Shown: positions 42,621-52,157 of the stretch, piece by piece | Numbering within the stretch: position 1 is the first letter of the stretch | How the letters are laid out: every line of letters begins with the position of its first letter | Assembly: GCA_903878085.1 (NCBI GenBank) | Contig: CAIRGJ010000037.1 | Span: 1 to 58,066 of the forward strand | Direction of reading: 5' to 3' | Length of the DNA stretch: 58,066 nt | Source of the DNA: an uncultured Hyphomicrobiales bacterium | Lineage (GTDB): Bacteria; Pseudomonadota; Alphaproteobacteria; Rhizobiales; Xanthobacteraceae | The notes under the pieces: model-generated | Told to the model about the DNA's origin: nothing | The model's input: only the letters and a program-made list of their open reading frames with translations | The model's database searches: none | Program-made: the position numbers and the translations under genes

Positions 42621-45600
42621 GGTTTGGCGCCTAAGATCTTCACAAAACTCGCACGCACTTTCGCTTGCATCTCGATCAGGGTCGCATCCAGCGTGGCGAA
42701 ATCCGGCACGTCGGCGGCGCGCGCCAACAGGCGCAATAGTCCCGCCCCCGCCGTCTTCGGATCGAACGGGCCGGGCAGACACAACCGCAATATCTGCGTC
42801 AGGTCGTGATAGAATTGCACCGCCGGGCGCAGCACCTCGGTATCCTCGACCGGCAACACCTGCAACTGCCACGCTTTGTCGAGCACGCGCGCGGTCGAGG
42901 TGTCTAGAATATCCGGTAGCCGGTGCGCGTGCACCAGTTGCAAATACTGCGCGATGAATTCCAGATCGACCAAGCCGCCGGCGGCGTATTTCAGATCCCA
43001 CCGCTCGCGGTCGCCTTTTTCCGCAGCAATCGCAGCCCGCATCTCGACGACGTCGCCGGCGATCAGCGCTGCGTCACGCGGCCGCCGCAATACGTCGCGA
43101 ATAACCTGTTCAACACGCGCACCGAATGCCGGTGACGCCGACACCACGCGCGCGCGCGTCAGCGCCATGTGTTCCCAGGTCCAGGATTCGCTCGCGTGAT
43201 AGCCGGTAAAACCGGCGAGTTGCACGGCCAGCGGCCCGGCGCGTCCCGACGGCCGCAACCGCATATCGACGTCATAGAGTGAGCCGTAATTGGTCTGCGC
43301 CGTCAGCGCATTGATCAGGCGCTGGGTCAGCCGTGCGAAATACTGCCCGCCATAAAGCGGCCGCTTGCCGTCCGACTCCGGCTGCCGCTCGTCGAAGTCG
43401 TAGACCAGAATGAGATCGAGATCGGAGGTCGCGGTCATTTCGCAGCCGCCGAGCTTGCCCATGGCTAGCACCGCGGTCTCTTCGCCGCGCATGTGGCCGT
43501 ACATGACGGCGAAATTCTCCGCAATAGCGCGATGAACGGCGCGGATCACGGCGTCCGCCAGCCGGGCAAAAGCTTCGCCGGCTTGCCGCGCCGTCACTGT
43601 CCCCGACAAAATCCGCACGCCGATCAGGAACATGTATTCCAGCCCGAACATCCGGATGCGCTCAAGCAGGTCCTCGTCGTAGCGCGATTGCGCCAGCGCC
43701 GCGTCGAGCCGCCGGTTGAGTTCGGCGTCGTCCGGCAAGGCGCCGAAAAAGCTCGGGTCAACCAGCGCGTCCATCACCTGCGGGTCGCGCGCCAGCGTAT
43801 CGGCGAGCCGTGGCGCGATGCCGAGCACGAGGGTTATCAGCACAATGAGGTCGGGCTTTTGCCGCAACAGCGACAACAGCCGCGCCGCGACATGCAGATT
43901 GGCGAGGAAGTGGTCGAACTGCACCAAGGTGGCGCCAGGATTGTCCGTTCGCCCGATATGCCCGATCAGGACCGGCAGCAGCGCTGCCAAGTGCCCGCGC
44001 GCCACCTCGCCTTTGAGCGAGCGATGCCCGCCGGCGAGCCAATGACGAATGATCGTGGACGCTTCGAGCGGCGAGCGAAAGCCCAGCTCGGCCAGGCGAT
44101 CCAACGTCTTGTGGTCGTCCGCGTCGGGCGGAAACACCAGCGCCGGCTGATCGCCGCCGGGCGCGGTCTCAAACAGCCGGGCGTAATGGCTTTGCACCTT
44201 TTCAAGATGACCGAGCATCGCTTTGGCGAAGGCATCGCGGCCGGCGTAACCGAGAAAGCGTGCGAAGCGTTCAAGCTGCGCCGGCTCGGCCGGCAGCACC
44301 TGGGTCTGCTCGTCATTGAGCATCTGCAGGCGGTGCTCGACGGTGCGCAGGAAGCAATAGGCCGCTTTCATGTCGTCGCGCACCGCGGCGTCGATCCAGC
44401 GGTCATGCTCGAGCTTGTCGAGCGTCGTCAACGTATCGCGATCGCGCAACGCCGGATTACGCCCGCCGGCGATCAATTGCTGGGTCTGGACAAAAAACTC
44501 GATCTCGCGAATGCCGCCGCGGCCGAGCTTGATGTTATGACCTTCGACCGCGATCTCGCCGTGGCCGCGAAAGGCATTGATTTGCCGCTTCATGGCGTGC
44601 ACGTCCGCCACCGACGCGAAGTCGAGATAGCGGCGCCAGACGAAGGGCGACAACTCGTTGAGGACTGCCTCGCCGGCCGCGATGTCGCCGGCGCAGGCGC
44701 GCGCCTTGATCATGGCGGCGCGTTCCCAGTTTTGCCCGGCATTTTCGTAATAGGACATTGCCGCCGCAGTCGAAATTGCGATGGCGGTCGAGGCCGGATC
44801 GGGCCGCAGCCGCAAATCGGTGCGGAACACATAGCCGTCGCCGGTGCGATGCTGCAGCAGCTTCACCAAGCGCTGCGTCATCTTCACGAACAACGGCGCC
44901 GCCACCGCTTCTTTCGGCACCACCGATGCTTCGGGGTCGTAGAGCACGATGAGGTCGATATCGCTCGAGTAGTTGAGCTCGAACGCCCCCATCTTGCCCA
45001 TCGCCAGCACGATGTAGCCGCTGCCGATCTGCGGCTGCGATCTGTCCTCCGGCTTGAGCTGACCGGCGCGCACCGCCTCGGCCAGAATAAAACGCACCGC
45101 GGCATCGACTGCGGTGTCGGCGAGATCGGTCAGCGCACGCGCCGCCCGCATCACCGGCCAGGCGCCGCCGATATCGGCGAGTGCGATCAGTAACGCGGCT
45201 TCCGCTTTCATGCGGCGCAGCAGCCGCATTGCCTCGTCTTCGTCCTGGCTCGATGCGACGGCGTGACCAGTCTTGGCCAGCAACTCGCTGAGGTGGCGAT
45301 CCGGGTCCGCCTCGAGCAGCCGCAGCAGGCGTGGCGGATCGCCGCTCGCCAGCTCCCACAAATAGGGCGAGGTCTCGGCGAGACTTTCCAATATCGCGTT
45401 GATGACAGGGTGTGCGACGAGCAGCGCTTTCAGGCGCTTGCCGTCGCCCGCCGGCAATGTGGCGAGCCATTTGGCGACGCTGGCGCTGGCAGCTATCGGC
45501 TCTGTCAGCTTCGGCGCCGTGACGAGCCGCTCGGCGAGCGTCTCGCCGTCACCCGATTTGGGTGCGGGAGTCTTAGGAACGGATTTTTTGGGAACGGATT

Positions 45601-45679
45601 TTTGGGCCGCTTTCTTCGCGGTTGTCTTGACCACCTTCTTGGCGGCCTTCTTGACCTTCTTTTTGCCCGGCGGCCTCAT
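42617..45679 (-). CDS. glnE: bifunctional glutamine synthetase adenylyltransferase/deadenylylase
   Basis: 1020 residues. Two nucleotidyltransferase modules are visible: VLAMGKMGAFELNYSSDIDL in the N-terminal (deadenylylation) half and AVLAMGKLGGCEMTATSDLD in the C-terminal (adenylylation) half. It modifies glutamine synthetase in response to PII and glutamine. The first 45 residues are an unusual Lys/Ala/Pro-rich tail (KKAAKKVVKTTAKKAAQK) that resembles histone-H1-like tails. Its ATG overlaps the stop of the upstream kinase gene (ATGA), so it is translationally coupled to a two-component system, as seen in other rhizobial genomes (from memory). Confidence 0.95.
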   Translation of the reverse strand: MRPPGKKKVKKAAKKVVKTTAKKAAQKSVPKKSVPKTPAPKSGDGETLAERLVTAPKLTEPIAASASVAKWLATLPAGDGKRLKALLVAHPVINAILESLAETSPYLWELASGDPPRLLRLLEADPDRHLSELLAKTGHAVASSQDEDEAMRLLRRMKAEAALLIALADIGGAWPVMRAARALTDLADTAVDAAVRFILAEAVRAGQLKPEDRSQPQIGSGYIVLAMGKMGAFELNYSSDIDLIVLYDPEASVVPKEAVAAPLFVKMTQRLVKLLQHRTGDGYVFRTDLRLRPDPASTAIAISTAAAMSYYENAGQNWERAAMIKARACAGDIAAGEAVLNELSPFVWRRYLDFASVADVHAMKRQINAFRGHGEIAVEGHNIKLGRGGIREIEFFVQTQQLIAGGRNPALRDRDTLTTLDKLEHDRWIDAAVRDDMKAAYCFLRTVEHRLQMLNDEQTQVLPAEPAQLERFARFLGYAGRDAFAKAMLGHLEKVQSHYARLFETAPGGDQPALVFPPDADDHKTLDRLAELGFRSPLEASTIIRHWLAGGHRSLKGEVARGHLAALLPVLIGHIGRTDNPGATLVQFDHFLANLHVAARLLSLLRQKPDLIVLITLVLGIAPRLADTLARDPQVMDALVDPSFFGALPDDAELNRRLDAALAQSRYDEDLLERIRMFGLEYMFLIGVRILSGTVTARQAGEAFARLADAVIRAVHRAIAENFAVMYGHMRGEETAVLAMGKLGGCEMTATSDLDLILVYDFDERQPESDGKRPLYGGQYFARLTQRLINALTAQTNYGSLYDVDMRLRPSGRAGPLAVQLAGFTGYHASESWTWEHMALTRARVVSASPAFGARVEQVIRDVLRRPRDAALIAGDVVEMRAAIAAEKGDRERWDLKYAAGGLVDLEFIAQYLQLVHAHRLPDILDTSTARVLDKAWQLQVLPVEDTEVLRPAVQFYHDLTQILRLCLPGPFDPKTAGAGLLRLLARAADVPDFATLDATLIEMQAKVRASFVKILGAKP

Positions 45680-47112
45680 CCCACACTTTGTACCGGCCCT
45701 CCGCGCGGCAAGGCAATGACGCTCTTGAGACCGGGGTGGTTATCCTCCAGCGTCAGTTCGCCGCCATGCAGCCGCGCCACCGCGGATGCCAGGCTCAAGC
45801 CCAGCCCGGAGCCGGGTTTCGAGCGGCTCTGTTCGAGCCGGACAAAGCGCTCGACCGCGCGCGACCGGTCGGCTTCCGGAATGCCTGGCCCGCTGTCGGA
45901 CACCGACAACAGGATACGGTCGCCGGCATTGAGCACACGCACCACGATTTCCGGCATCGCCCCATTCGCCGCCTTATCGACCGGCTCAGTATATTTGATG
46001 GCGTTATCGACCAGATTGGCGAGCGCCTGACTGACCAGTTCGCGGTTGCCGTTGACCGGCGCCGCTTCGGAAGCCTCGACCTTGAGCACGATGCCCTTCT
46101 CCTCGGCCAGCGGCTCGTACAGCTCGCCGATGTCGTTGGCGATTTCGGCAGCGTCGAATTCACGCACGTCGCCGAACTGCCCCGATTCCGCGCGCGCGAT
46201 CATCAGCAACGCGTTGAACGTCGCGATCAGCCCATCGGATTCTTCAATGGTCGCCTCCAAGGCGGCGCGGAATTCTGGCTCGCTATGCGCGGTGCGCAGC
46301 GCCTGCTCGGTTCGATTGCGCAGCCGGGTCAACGGCGTTTTAAGGTCGTGGGCGATATTGTCGGACACTTCCTTCAAGCCGCGCATCAGCGCCTCGATGC
46401 GCTCCAGCATGGCGTTGAGGTTTTCGGCGAGCCGATCGATCTCATCGCCTGTGCCGGCGACCGGCAGCCGCTCGCCGAGATCGCCCGCCATGATGCTGCG
46501 GGTAGTTTCCGTCATGGCATCGACACGGCGCAGCACGCGGCGCGTGACGAACAGCCCACCCGCGAGACCCAACACCAGCACGATCGCAATCGACCAGCGT
46601 CCGGCGTCGACGACGATGTGATAAAGCCGCTCGCGCTCGTCGAGGTCGCGGCCGACCAGCAGGCGGAAACCGCCGGGAAGCTGAAACACCCGCGCCAGCG
46701 CCAGGTGCTCGTGCTCCGGACGCTCGGGATGTTCGGGCGGCTCGGCTTCGTCGAGCCGTCGGTAGGTCGTCTCGGTCCAGCCCGGATTGTCGAGAACGCC
46801 CGGCGGCAGCGCGGTGACGTTGCCGGCCAGCGCCTCGCCGTTGAACGTCGTGACCAGATAGAGGCTCGAGCCCGGTCGCCGCGCCCGCGCGTCGACCACG
46901 ACCACCAGCCGCCGGATGCCGCCCTGCCGGTATTGCTCCGACAGGCCGGTGATTTCCGCATCGACCGTTTCGGTGATCTGCTCGGTGATCAGGCGGCGCG
47001 TGTTGAGGGCGAAATAGCCAAGCAAAAACGCCGCGAACAGCGCGAACACGGTCAAATAGACCAGCGTCAGCTTGAACGTGGTGGTACGAAAAACTTTACC
47101 GAGCGCCGTCAC
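45676..47112 (-). CDS. sensor histidine kinase (HAMP/HisKA type) upstream of glnE
   Basis: 478 residues. TM1 is at about 15-35, a periplasmic domain follows to about 170, TM2 is about 172-192, then HAMP, then HisKA with H255 in DNIAHDLKTPLTR and an ATPase domain (SDSGPGIPEADR, GSGLGLSLASAVA). It pairs with the OmpR-type regulator gene that overlaps its start by 17 bp. The stop overlaps the glnE start. The signal is unknown. Confidence 0.93.
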   Translation of the reverse strand: MTALGKVFRTTTFKLTLVYLTVFALFAAFLLGYFALNTRRLITEQITETVDAEITGLSEQYRQGGIRRLVVVVDARARRPGSSLYLVTTFNGEALAGNVTALPPGVLDNPGWTETTYRRLDEAEPPEHPERPEHEHLALARVFQLPGGFRLLVGRDLDERERLYHIVVDAGRWSIAIVLVLGLAGGLFVTRRVLRRVDAMTETTRSIMAGDLGERLPVAGTGDEIDRLAENLNAMLERIEALMRGLKEVSDNIAHDLKTPLTRLRNRTEQALRTAHSEPEFRAALEATIEESDGLIATFNALLMIARAESGQFGDVREFDAAEIANDIGELYEPLAEEKGIVLKVEASEAAPVNGNRELVSQALANLVDNAIKYTEPVDKAANGAMPEIVVRVLNAGDRILLSVSDSGPGIPEADRSRAVERFVRLEQSRSKPGSGLGLSLASAVARLHGGELTLEDNHPGLKSVIALPRGGPVQSVG

Positions 47113-47773
47113 GTATCATGTATCCCGCGCCGCGGACCGTGTGCAAAAGCGGCTGGGAGAATCCTTTATCGATTTTCGAGCGTAAGCGCGAGATGTGGAC
47201 GTCGATCACATTGGTTTGGGGGTCAAAATGATAGTCCCAGACGTTTTCCAGCAGCATGGTGCGGGTCACCACCTGGCCTGCGTGCTTCATCAAGTATTCG
47301 AGCAGGCGGAATTCGCGGGGTTGCAGGGTAATTTCTTCGGTGCCACGGCGCACCTCGTGCGACAGCCGGTCGAGCTCGAGGTCGCCAACGCGCAGCACGG
47401 TTTCCTCGCGGCCGCCGCGCCGGCGTGCCAGTACCTCTATCCGCGCCAGCAGTTCAGAGAATGAATAGGGTTTGGGCAGATAGTCGTCGCCGCCGGCGCG
47501 CAAGCCCTTGACCCGGTCGTCAACCTGGCCGAGTGCAGAGAGAATAAGCGCGGGTGTCGCGATGCCCTTGGTCCTCAGCGTGCCGATAAGCGAGAGGCCG
47601 TCGCGCTTGGGCAGCATGCGATCGACGATCAGAACGTCGTATTGGCCGTCCAGCGCCATGGCCAGGCCATCTTCGCCATCGCTGGCCGAATCGGCAATAT
47701 GCCCGACCTCGCGGAACGCCTTGACCAGATAGTCCGCAGCGTCGCGGTCGTCCTCGATGATCAGAAGGCGCAT
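47096..47773 (-). CDS. OmpR/PhoB-type response regulator
   Basis: 225 residues from ATG 47773 (MRLLIIEDDRD); the frame extends 25 codons upstream but receiver domains start here. The phosphoacceptor is D51 in VLIVDRMLPKRDG, with the conserved K in YLPKPYSF. The C-terminal winged helix is REFRLLEYLMKHAGQVVTRT. It is first in the regulator-kinase-glnE operon, 381 bp downstream of the DegP-type protease gene. Confidence 0.93.
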   Translation of the reverse strand: MRLLIIEDDRDAADYLVKAFREVGHIADSASDGEDGLAMALDGQYDVLIVDRMLPKRDGLSLIGTLRTKGIATPALILSALGQVDDRVKGLRAGGDDYLPKPYSFSELLARIEVLARRRGGREETVLRVGDLELDRLSHEVRRGTEEITLQPREFRLLEYLMKHAGQVVTRTMLLENVWDYHFDPQTNVIDVHISRLRSKIDKGFSQPLLHTVRGAGYMIRDGAR

Positions 47774-48154
47774 TGTGACCCGATCCGGCTGCGCCTCGGC
47801 CGTCCGGCCTAGGGCGCGTATCGCTTGATTATCCGCATAAGTGCGCATCGGTCACACCAATTCCAGTCAATTTGGTGGCAAGCCCCTCTTTGCCGGGGCC
47901 TCTTTCGTACGCGAGGGGGTGGCGGGGTTGGCCCGCCACCCCCTCAACGACCCCACCCAAGCGGGGGCGACGGTTGCCAGGGTGAAGCTCAGTTCGCAAG
48001 CGGCGGGCTTTTGGGCCGACCGCTTCCGGGAAATTGTCGGGACGGGCACAAGGCCCGCCCCGATGAGGAGGAACCGCCAACGGGGGCGACGGTTGCCGGC
48101 GGAACACCTTCAACCTCAAGTCTCGTTAGCCCGATCCTTCAACCTTGGCGTCTA
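47774..48154. other. gene-free spacer with a 14-bp hairpin and a 17-bp direct repeat
   Basis: No convincing gene in 381 bp. It holds a perfect hairpin, GAGGGGGTGGCGGG / CCCGCCACCCCCTC with a 5-nt loop (47913-47945), and two copies of CGGGGGCGACGGTTGCC (47962-47978 and 48081-48097) 119 bp apart. No T-run follows the hairpin on either strand. It may end the protease transcript and start the regulator transcript. Confidence 0.6.
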
Positions 48155-49738
48155 TCAACCTTGGCCGACCGGCAGCGCGACGAACCGGGTGTTGTCACCC
48201 GACTTCACGCGTATCAGCACGCTTTTCTTGCCCTCACTCCGGGCGCTGGACACGACCTTGCGCACGTCGGCCGGCGACGAGACGGCTTTGCCGGCCACTT
48301 CGAGGATCACATCGCCAGTCGAGAAGCCGTGCTCGGAAGCAATGCCAGAACCGTCGACTCCGGTAACCACGACACCCTGGCTTCCGGCACCCGATACGCG
48401 GGCGGCGGGCGCCAGCGTGAGGCCGAGCTTGCCCATGTCGGTGGCGCCGTTGTCGGCGCTACCGTTTTCGTCGCTTGTCGCGGCGCGCGCTTCCTTGGCG
48501 TTCGGCAATTCGCCGAGCGTCAGGCTGACGGTCTTTTCCGAGCCCTGGTGCAGAACCGCGAGCTTGACCGTGGCCTTCGGGGCCAGCGAGCCGATCTTCT
48601 TGGCGAGATCGCGCGCATCCTTCACGGCATCGCCGTTGACGGCGGTGATGACGTCACCCGCTTCGATGCCGGCCTTGGCTGCCGGGCTGTTGGCTTGCGG
48701 TTCGGCAACCAGCGCGCCTTCTGCCTTCTTGAGACCGAGGCTGTCAGCGATATCCTGCGTCACCGGTTGGATCTGAACGCCGATCCAGCCACGTGTGACC
48801 GAGCCGTGATCCTTGAGCTGCGCGATCACGGTCTTGACGGTGTCGGAGGGAATCGCGAAGGCGATACCCACAGAGCCGCCGGAGGGCGAGAAGATCGCCG
48901 TATTGACGCCGATCACATTGCCTTCGGTGTCGAAGGTCGGCCCGCCGGAATTGCCTTTGTTCACCGGCGCGTCGATCTGGATGAAGTCGTCATAGGCGCC
49001 GGCGCCGATGTCACGGCCGCGCGCCGAGACGATGCCCGCGGTCACGGTGCCGCCGAGGCCGAACGGATTGCCGACCGCGAGCACCCAATCGCCGATGCGC
49101 GGCGTGGTGTCGGATAGCTTCACATAGGGGAACGAGCCGCCTTCGACCTTGATCAGCGCGAGGTCGCTGCGCGGATCGGTGCCGATGACCTTGGCGGTGT
49201 GCGTCTTGCCGTCGTCGGTGGTGACCTGAACGCTCTCGGCCTTGTCGACCACGTGATTGTTGGTCACGGCATAGCCGTCGGCGGAGATGAAGAAGCCCGA
49301 GCCCTGACCCATGACGGTGCCATGGCCGCGGCCTCGCGGCTGCATGCCTTCAGGGCCGCCTTGCGGACCGTTGCGGCCGTCAGGCATACCGAAGCGGCGG
49401 AAAAATTCCTGCAAGCCCGGCGGCACATTTTCCATGTTCTGGCCGCCGACGCCGTCAGCCTGAGAACCGCCGTCCAATTTGACGCGGACGGAAATAACGG
49501 CCGGTTTGACCTTCTCGACAATGTCGGCAAAGCCAACCGGCGCGGCCACCTTTTTCGCCTGCTCACTCAGGTTCTGCGCAATTGCCGCCGGATAGCCCTG
49601 GAGGTTCAAGCCGGGGGCGACGACGAGCGCGGCAGCGCTGAGACTGGCGACGGTAGTGGCAAGCAGAACCGCGCGGCGAATGGACAGCACACGCGATTTC
49701 TTCGGGGGATTAGGAGCGGGAATGACGCTCGGGCTCAT
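48155..49738 (-). CDS. Do/DegP-type periplasmic serine endoprotease
   Basis: 527 residues. The N-terminal membrane or signal segment (RRAVLLATTVASLSAAALVV) is followed by a trypsin-like domain with H162 (VTNNHVVD), D192 (DPRSDLALIKV) and S264 (KGNSGGP), and by two PDZ domains (about 300-390 and 430-520). It degrades or refolds misfolded envelope proteins. It sits just upstream of a two-component system, as in other rhizobia, and may be part of its envelope-stress output (inference). Confidence 0.94.
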   Translation of the reverse strand: MSPSVIPAPNPPKKSRVLSIRRAVLLATTVASLSAAALVVAPGLNLQGYPAAIAQNLSEQAKKVAAPVGFADIVEKVKPAVISVRVKLDGGSQADGVGGQNMENVPPGLQEFFRRFGMPDGRNGPQGGPEGMQPRGRGHGTVMGQGSGFFISADGYAVTNNHVVDKAESVQVTTDDGKTHTAKVIGTDPRSDLALIKVEGGSFPYVKLSDTTPRIGDWVLAVGNPFGLGGTVTAGIVSARGRDIGAGAYDDFIQIDAPVNKGNSGGPTFDTEGNVIGVNTAIFSPSGGSVGIAFAIPSDTVKTVIAQLKDHGSVTRGWIGVQIQPVTQDIADSLGLKKAEGALVAEPQANSPAAKAGIEAGDVITAVNGDAVKDARDLAKKIGSLAPKATVKLAVLHQGSEKTVSLTLGELPNAKEARAATSDENGSADNGATDMGKLGLTLAPAARVSGAGSQGVVVTGVDGSGIASEHGFSTGDVILEVAGKAVSSPADVRKVVSSARSEGKKSVLIRVKSGDNTRFVALPVGQG

Positions 49739-50047
49739 GGGGAAATCTCCATCTCAATTCGGGGGCGCGTACGCGCCGTTTCGAACCTGAAGATGGGGCG
49801 ATGAGCCTTACAGCGTTCTGTCGAGGGGATTAAACTTCGGTAAGGTGGAGAAAATAAATTAGGCTTGAAATTCAATAACTTAATCAATGGTCCACAGCAG
49901 GAGGTGCGACCAAAGTGGATAGCCGCCGCTGCTCGGTCTCGCTCAGCGCAAGGGCTAAAGTGGCGACGGTCTTGCGCCGCTTCACCATCGCGACCAGCAA
50001 TAATCGAGGTAAAAGTGGGAGGGATATCCGGCAAAACGCCCGACAAT
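49739..50047. other. gene-free spacer upstream of the protease gene
   Basis: 309 bp, partly AT-rich (around 49845-49890), between the protease start and the 3' end of the next minus-strand gene. It presumably contains the protease promoter; no clear operator, repeat or RNA was seen. Confidence 0.5.
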
Positions 50048-51448
50048 TCAGCCGGCTTTACGTTCCCAGCCGCCGGCAACTTCCGCGGCCTTGCCCATCA
50101 GCGCGGCATAGTCCTTGCCGAACACCTTGGTGCACAAACGCACGGCCGCATCGACCTGCGATTGCCGGAAGCCGCGGTCGGCCGCCCCCGCGTGCCGCAC
50201 GCCGTCGAGCAACGCCGGCATGTCGTAATCGAGATTTTGCTGGAGTTCGGCGAAGGTCCGCTGGGTCATTTCGCTGACCGCAAGCTCGTTGGCGAATTGC
50301 CGGCAGGCGACGACAAATTCAACCAGCGTCCCGATCTCGCTCACCGCGTCCGGATCGAGAACCGAATTCGGCCGGATTTCGTCAGACGGCCGCGGCCGCA
50401 GCAGAGTCCGGACCCGGCCCGGCATGGATTCGATTTCGGTGCGCAGCAGGTCCGCGATGTTTGTGCGGATCGCGCCAAGCGCGCGGCCCCAGGTGCTGCC
50501 GATCGGCAGGTCCAGTTCGGTGCGCAGGCCCCGCGCGCTGTCGTGAATGGTCTTGAGCAGCGCGGCAACAGCGATGCCGCGGCCGCTGTGCAATTCGTCG
50601 CGCAATTCCCGAACCATGCGCTCCAGATCGGCAAGCACGATGGATACCGTGACGCGGTACCTCGTCTCGGCGACGCGCGCGGCGGTGTCGCTGCCGGCAG
50701 CTTTGGTGCCCAAGCGAACCAACTGCCAGGGCGCCGCCAAGCGGTCCCTCACCGTCAGCAGCGCGTACAAGAACAGCTCGCGGTCGGCGTCCTCGACAGC
50801 TTCGATCAGCATCTTGCATTCGTCCAACTGGCCATTCGCCAGATTGCCGATGCGCAGCGGCAAGCGCTCGCCTAAGTCCGCCAGGCGGTCGCGGCCCTGA
50901 AGCACGCATCGCAGCGCGGTGGAGTCTTCATCGGGACGTTGCGTGCCGACTTGCGCCAAGAGACGGCGGCGGGCTCTTTCATCCGAGGCGGCGGTCCCGA
51001 AGTGAGTGTCGAACGCGGCAGCGGCGCGGTCCTGGAATTGGCGGGTGATGAGTTTCGCCTTCGCCTCGTCATTGACGAGCAAGGCGCTACCAATATCGTC
51101 AGACAATATCTTGGCATCGACCGGCAACAGATCGCGGCGGACCCAGGTCCACAGCGTTTCAAGCGAGGAGCGCGCGATGCGGCCGGGATGGGTGTGATTG
51201 CCGACGTCGTCGACCAGAAACGGTTCGAGCGGCTTGAAGAACAGCCGGGCGGAACTGGCGATGCGGGGTGGGCCGTCGCGCTGCTCGCGCATCACCCGCC
51301 GCAATTCCTGCAAAACGAGATCGGCGCCGGCAATATCTTCGCCGCGCAGCACGCAGCGCTCGAGCTCGCCGATCAGCAGCAAGCGTGCCTGAGGCGACAC
51401 CTCGCGTAGGAATTGCCGCAATCGTTCGACTGTGTCGGTACCCGACAT
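50048..51448 (-). CDS. conserved hypothetical cytoplasmic protein, 466 aa
   Basis: 466 residues, mostly alpha-helical and rich in Arg, Leu, Ala, Glu and Asp, with no signal peptide or membrane span. It starts MSGTDTVERLRQFLREVSP. Segments such as RLFFKPLEPFLVDD and WTWVRRDLLP look conserved. No catalytic motif or known domain was recognised. It stands alone between the protease and a lipoprotein gene, all on the minus strand. Confidence 0.8.
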   Translation of the reverse strand: MSGTDTVERLRQFLREVSPQARLLLIGELERCVLRGEDIAGADLVLQELRRVMREQRDGPPRIASSARLFFKPLEPFLVDDVGNHTHPGRIARSSLETLWTWVRRDLLPVDAKILSDDIGSALLVNDEAKAKLITRQFQDRAAAAFDTHFGTAASDERARRRLLAQVGTQRPDEDSTALRCVLQGRDRLADLGERLPLRIGNLANGQLDECKMLIEAVEDADRELFLYALLTVRDRLAAPWQLVRLGTKAAGSDTAARVAETRYRVTVSIVLADLERMVRELRDELHSGRGIAVAALLKTIHDSARGLRTELDLPIGSTWGRALGAIRTNIADLLRTEIESMPGRVRTLLRPRPSDEIRPNSVLDPDAVSEIGTLVEFVVACRQFANELAVSEMTQRTFAELQQNLDYDMPALLDGVRHAGAADRGFRQSQVDAAVRLCTKVFGKDYAALMGKAAEVAGGWERKAG

Positions 51449-51522
51449 CGCCGGCTCAATCCACCGTTAGACCAAGTGGATAGATACGGCCAGCGTCGTT
51501 AATAACTCATTAAGCATAATGA

Positions 51523-51538
51523 CACCGTTTTAACGGTG
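51523..51538 (-). terminator. short hairpin after the lipoprotein gene
   Basis: CACCGT-TTTA-ACGGTG forms a 6-bp stem 5 bp after the lipoprotein stop (minus strand). There is only a weak T-rich stretch beyond, so terminator function is uncertain. Confidence 0.3.
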
Positions 51539-51543
51539 CCCGT

Positions 51544-52035
51544 TTAGCCGACCGACGACCAGGTGCCGTCCGGGTTGCGGCAGGCAGTGCTGCGGACCGT
51601 CTGCGGCCGGCCGTCGAGATAGATGGTGTGGGTGAACGAGCGGCAGGTGCGATCGACATCCTGATAGGCGGGACCGGGAACGATGGTGCCGTAGCGGCCG
51701 GAGTCCGGATTTTTCCACGACACCGGAGCACCGGACTGGCCGCGATCAAGCGCCTCCATCTGCGCCTCATAGGCACGCCGCTTGTCTTCGTCGTCCATCG
51801 ACGCGCCGATCCGGTTGCCGATCAGGCCGCCGAGCAAGCCGCCGACCGCCGCGCCTGCCAGCCGGTTGCCAGTGCCGCCGCCCGCGACCGCCGCGCCGAG
51901 CAGCGCGCCGCCACCGGCGCCAAGCAGCGTGCCGGAGTTTTCGCGCGGCCCCGGCCCGCTTCCGTCCGGGCTGCCGGCGCAGGCAGCAAGCGACAGACCG
52001 ATCACGGCAACGGCGGCAAACTTGGACAGAGACAT
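51544..52035 (-). CDS. glycine-zipper surface lipoprotein (17-kDa antigen / RT0821-like)
   Basis: 163 residues from ATG 52035. The lipoprotein signal is MSLSKFAAVAVIGLSLAAC, with lipobox LAAC at residues 16-19. Then comes a glycine-zipper membrane segment (LLGAGGGALLGAAVAGGG, LAGAAVGGLLGGLIGNRIGA) and a C-terminal globular part with two Cys (TCRSFTHTIYLDG, TACRNPDGTW). It belongs to the outer-membrane lipoproteins of the 17-kDa surface antigen group and is likely structural in the envelope. Confidence 0.85.
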   Translation of the reverse strand: MSLSKFAAVAVIGLSLAACAGSPDGSGPGPRENSGTLLGAGGGALLGAAVAGGGTGNRLAGAAVGGLLGGLIGNRIGASMDDEDKRRAYEAQMEALDRGQSGAPVSWKNPDSGRYGTIVPGPAYQDVDRTCRSFTHTIYLDGRPQTVRSTACRNPDGTWSSVG

Positions 52036-52157
52036 AGCGACCCCCGGAAACAACCTGATGAAAACGGCACCCCGCTTGGGCGCAGGAACAGTCTATCGAG
52101 AGGGGAGGATTGGGGCAAAAGTCCGGCGCTCCCGGTAATTGCCCCTGAGAAAGGGCC

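Noticed and set aside
43493-45193. Long plus-strand open frame (566 codons) opposite glnE
   Set aside because: It lies entirely inside the clearly homologous glnE on the other strand, has Arg/His/Gln-rich composition typical of antisense shadows in GC-rich DNA and no domain.
47829-49117. Open frame of 430 codons over the protease promoter region and the 3' part of the protease gene
   Set aside because: Overlaps the catalytic and PDZ regions of the protease on the opposite strand; the first part is low-complexity Gly/Pro sequence.
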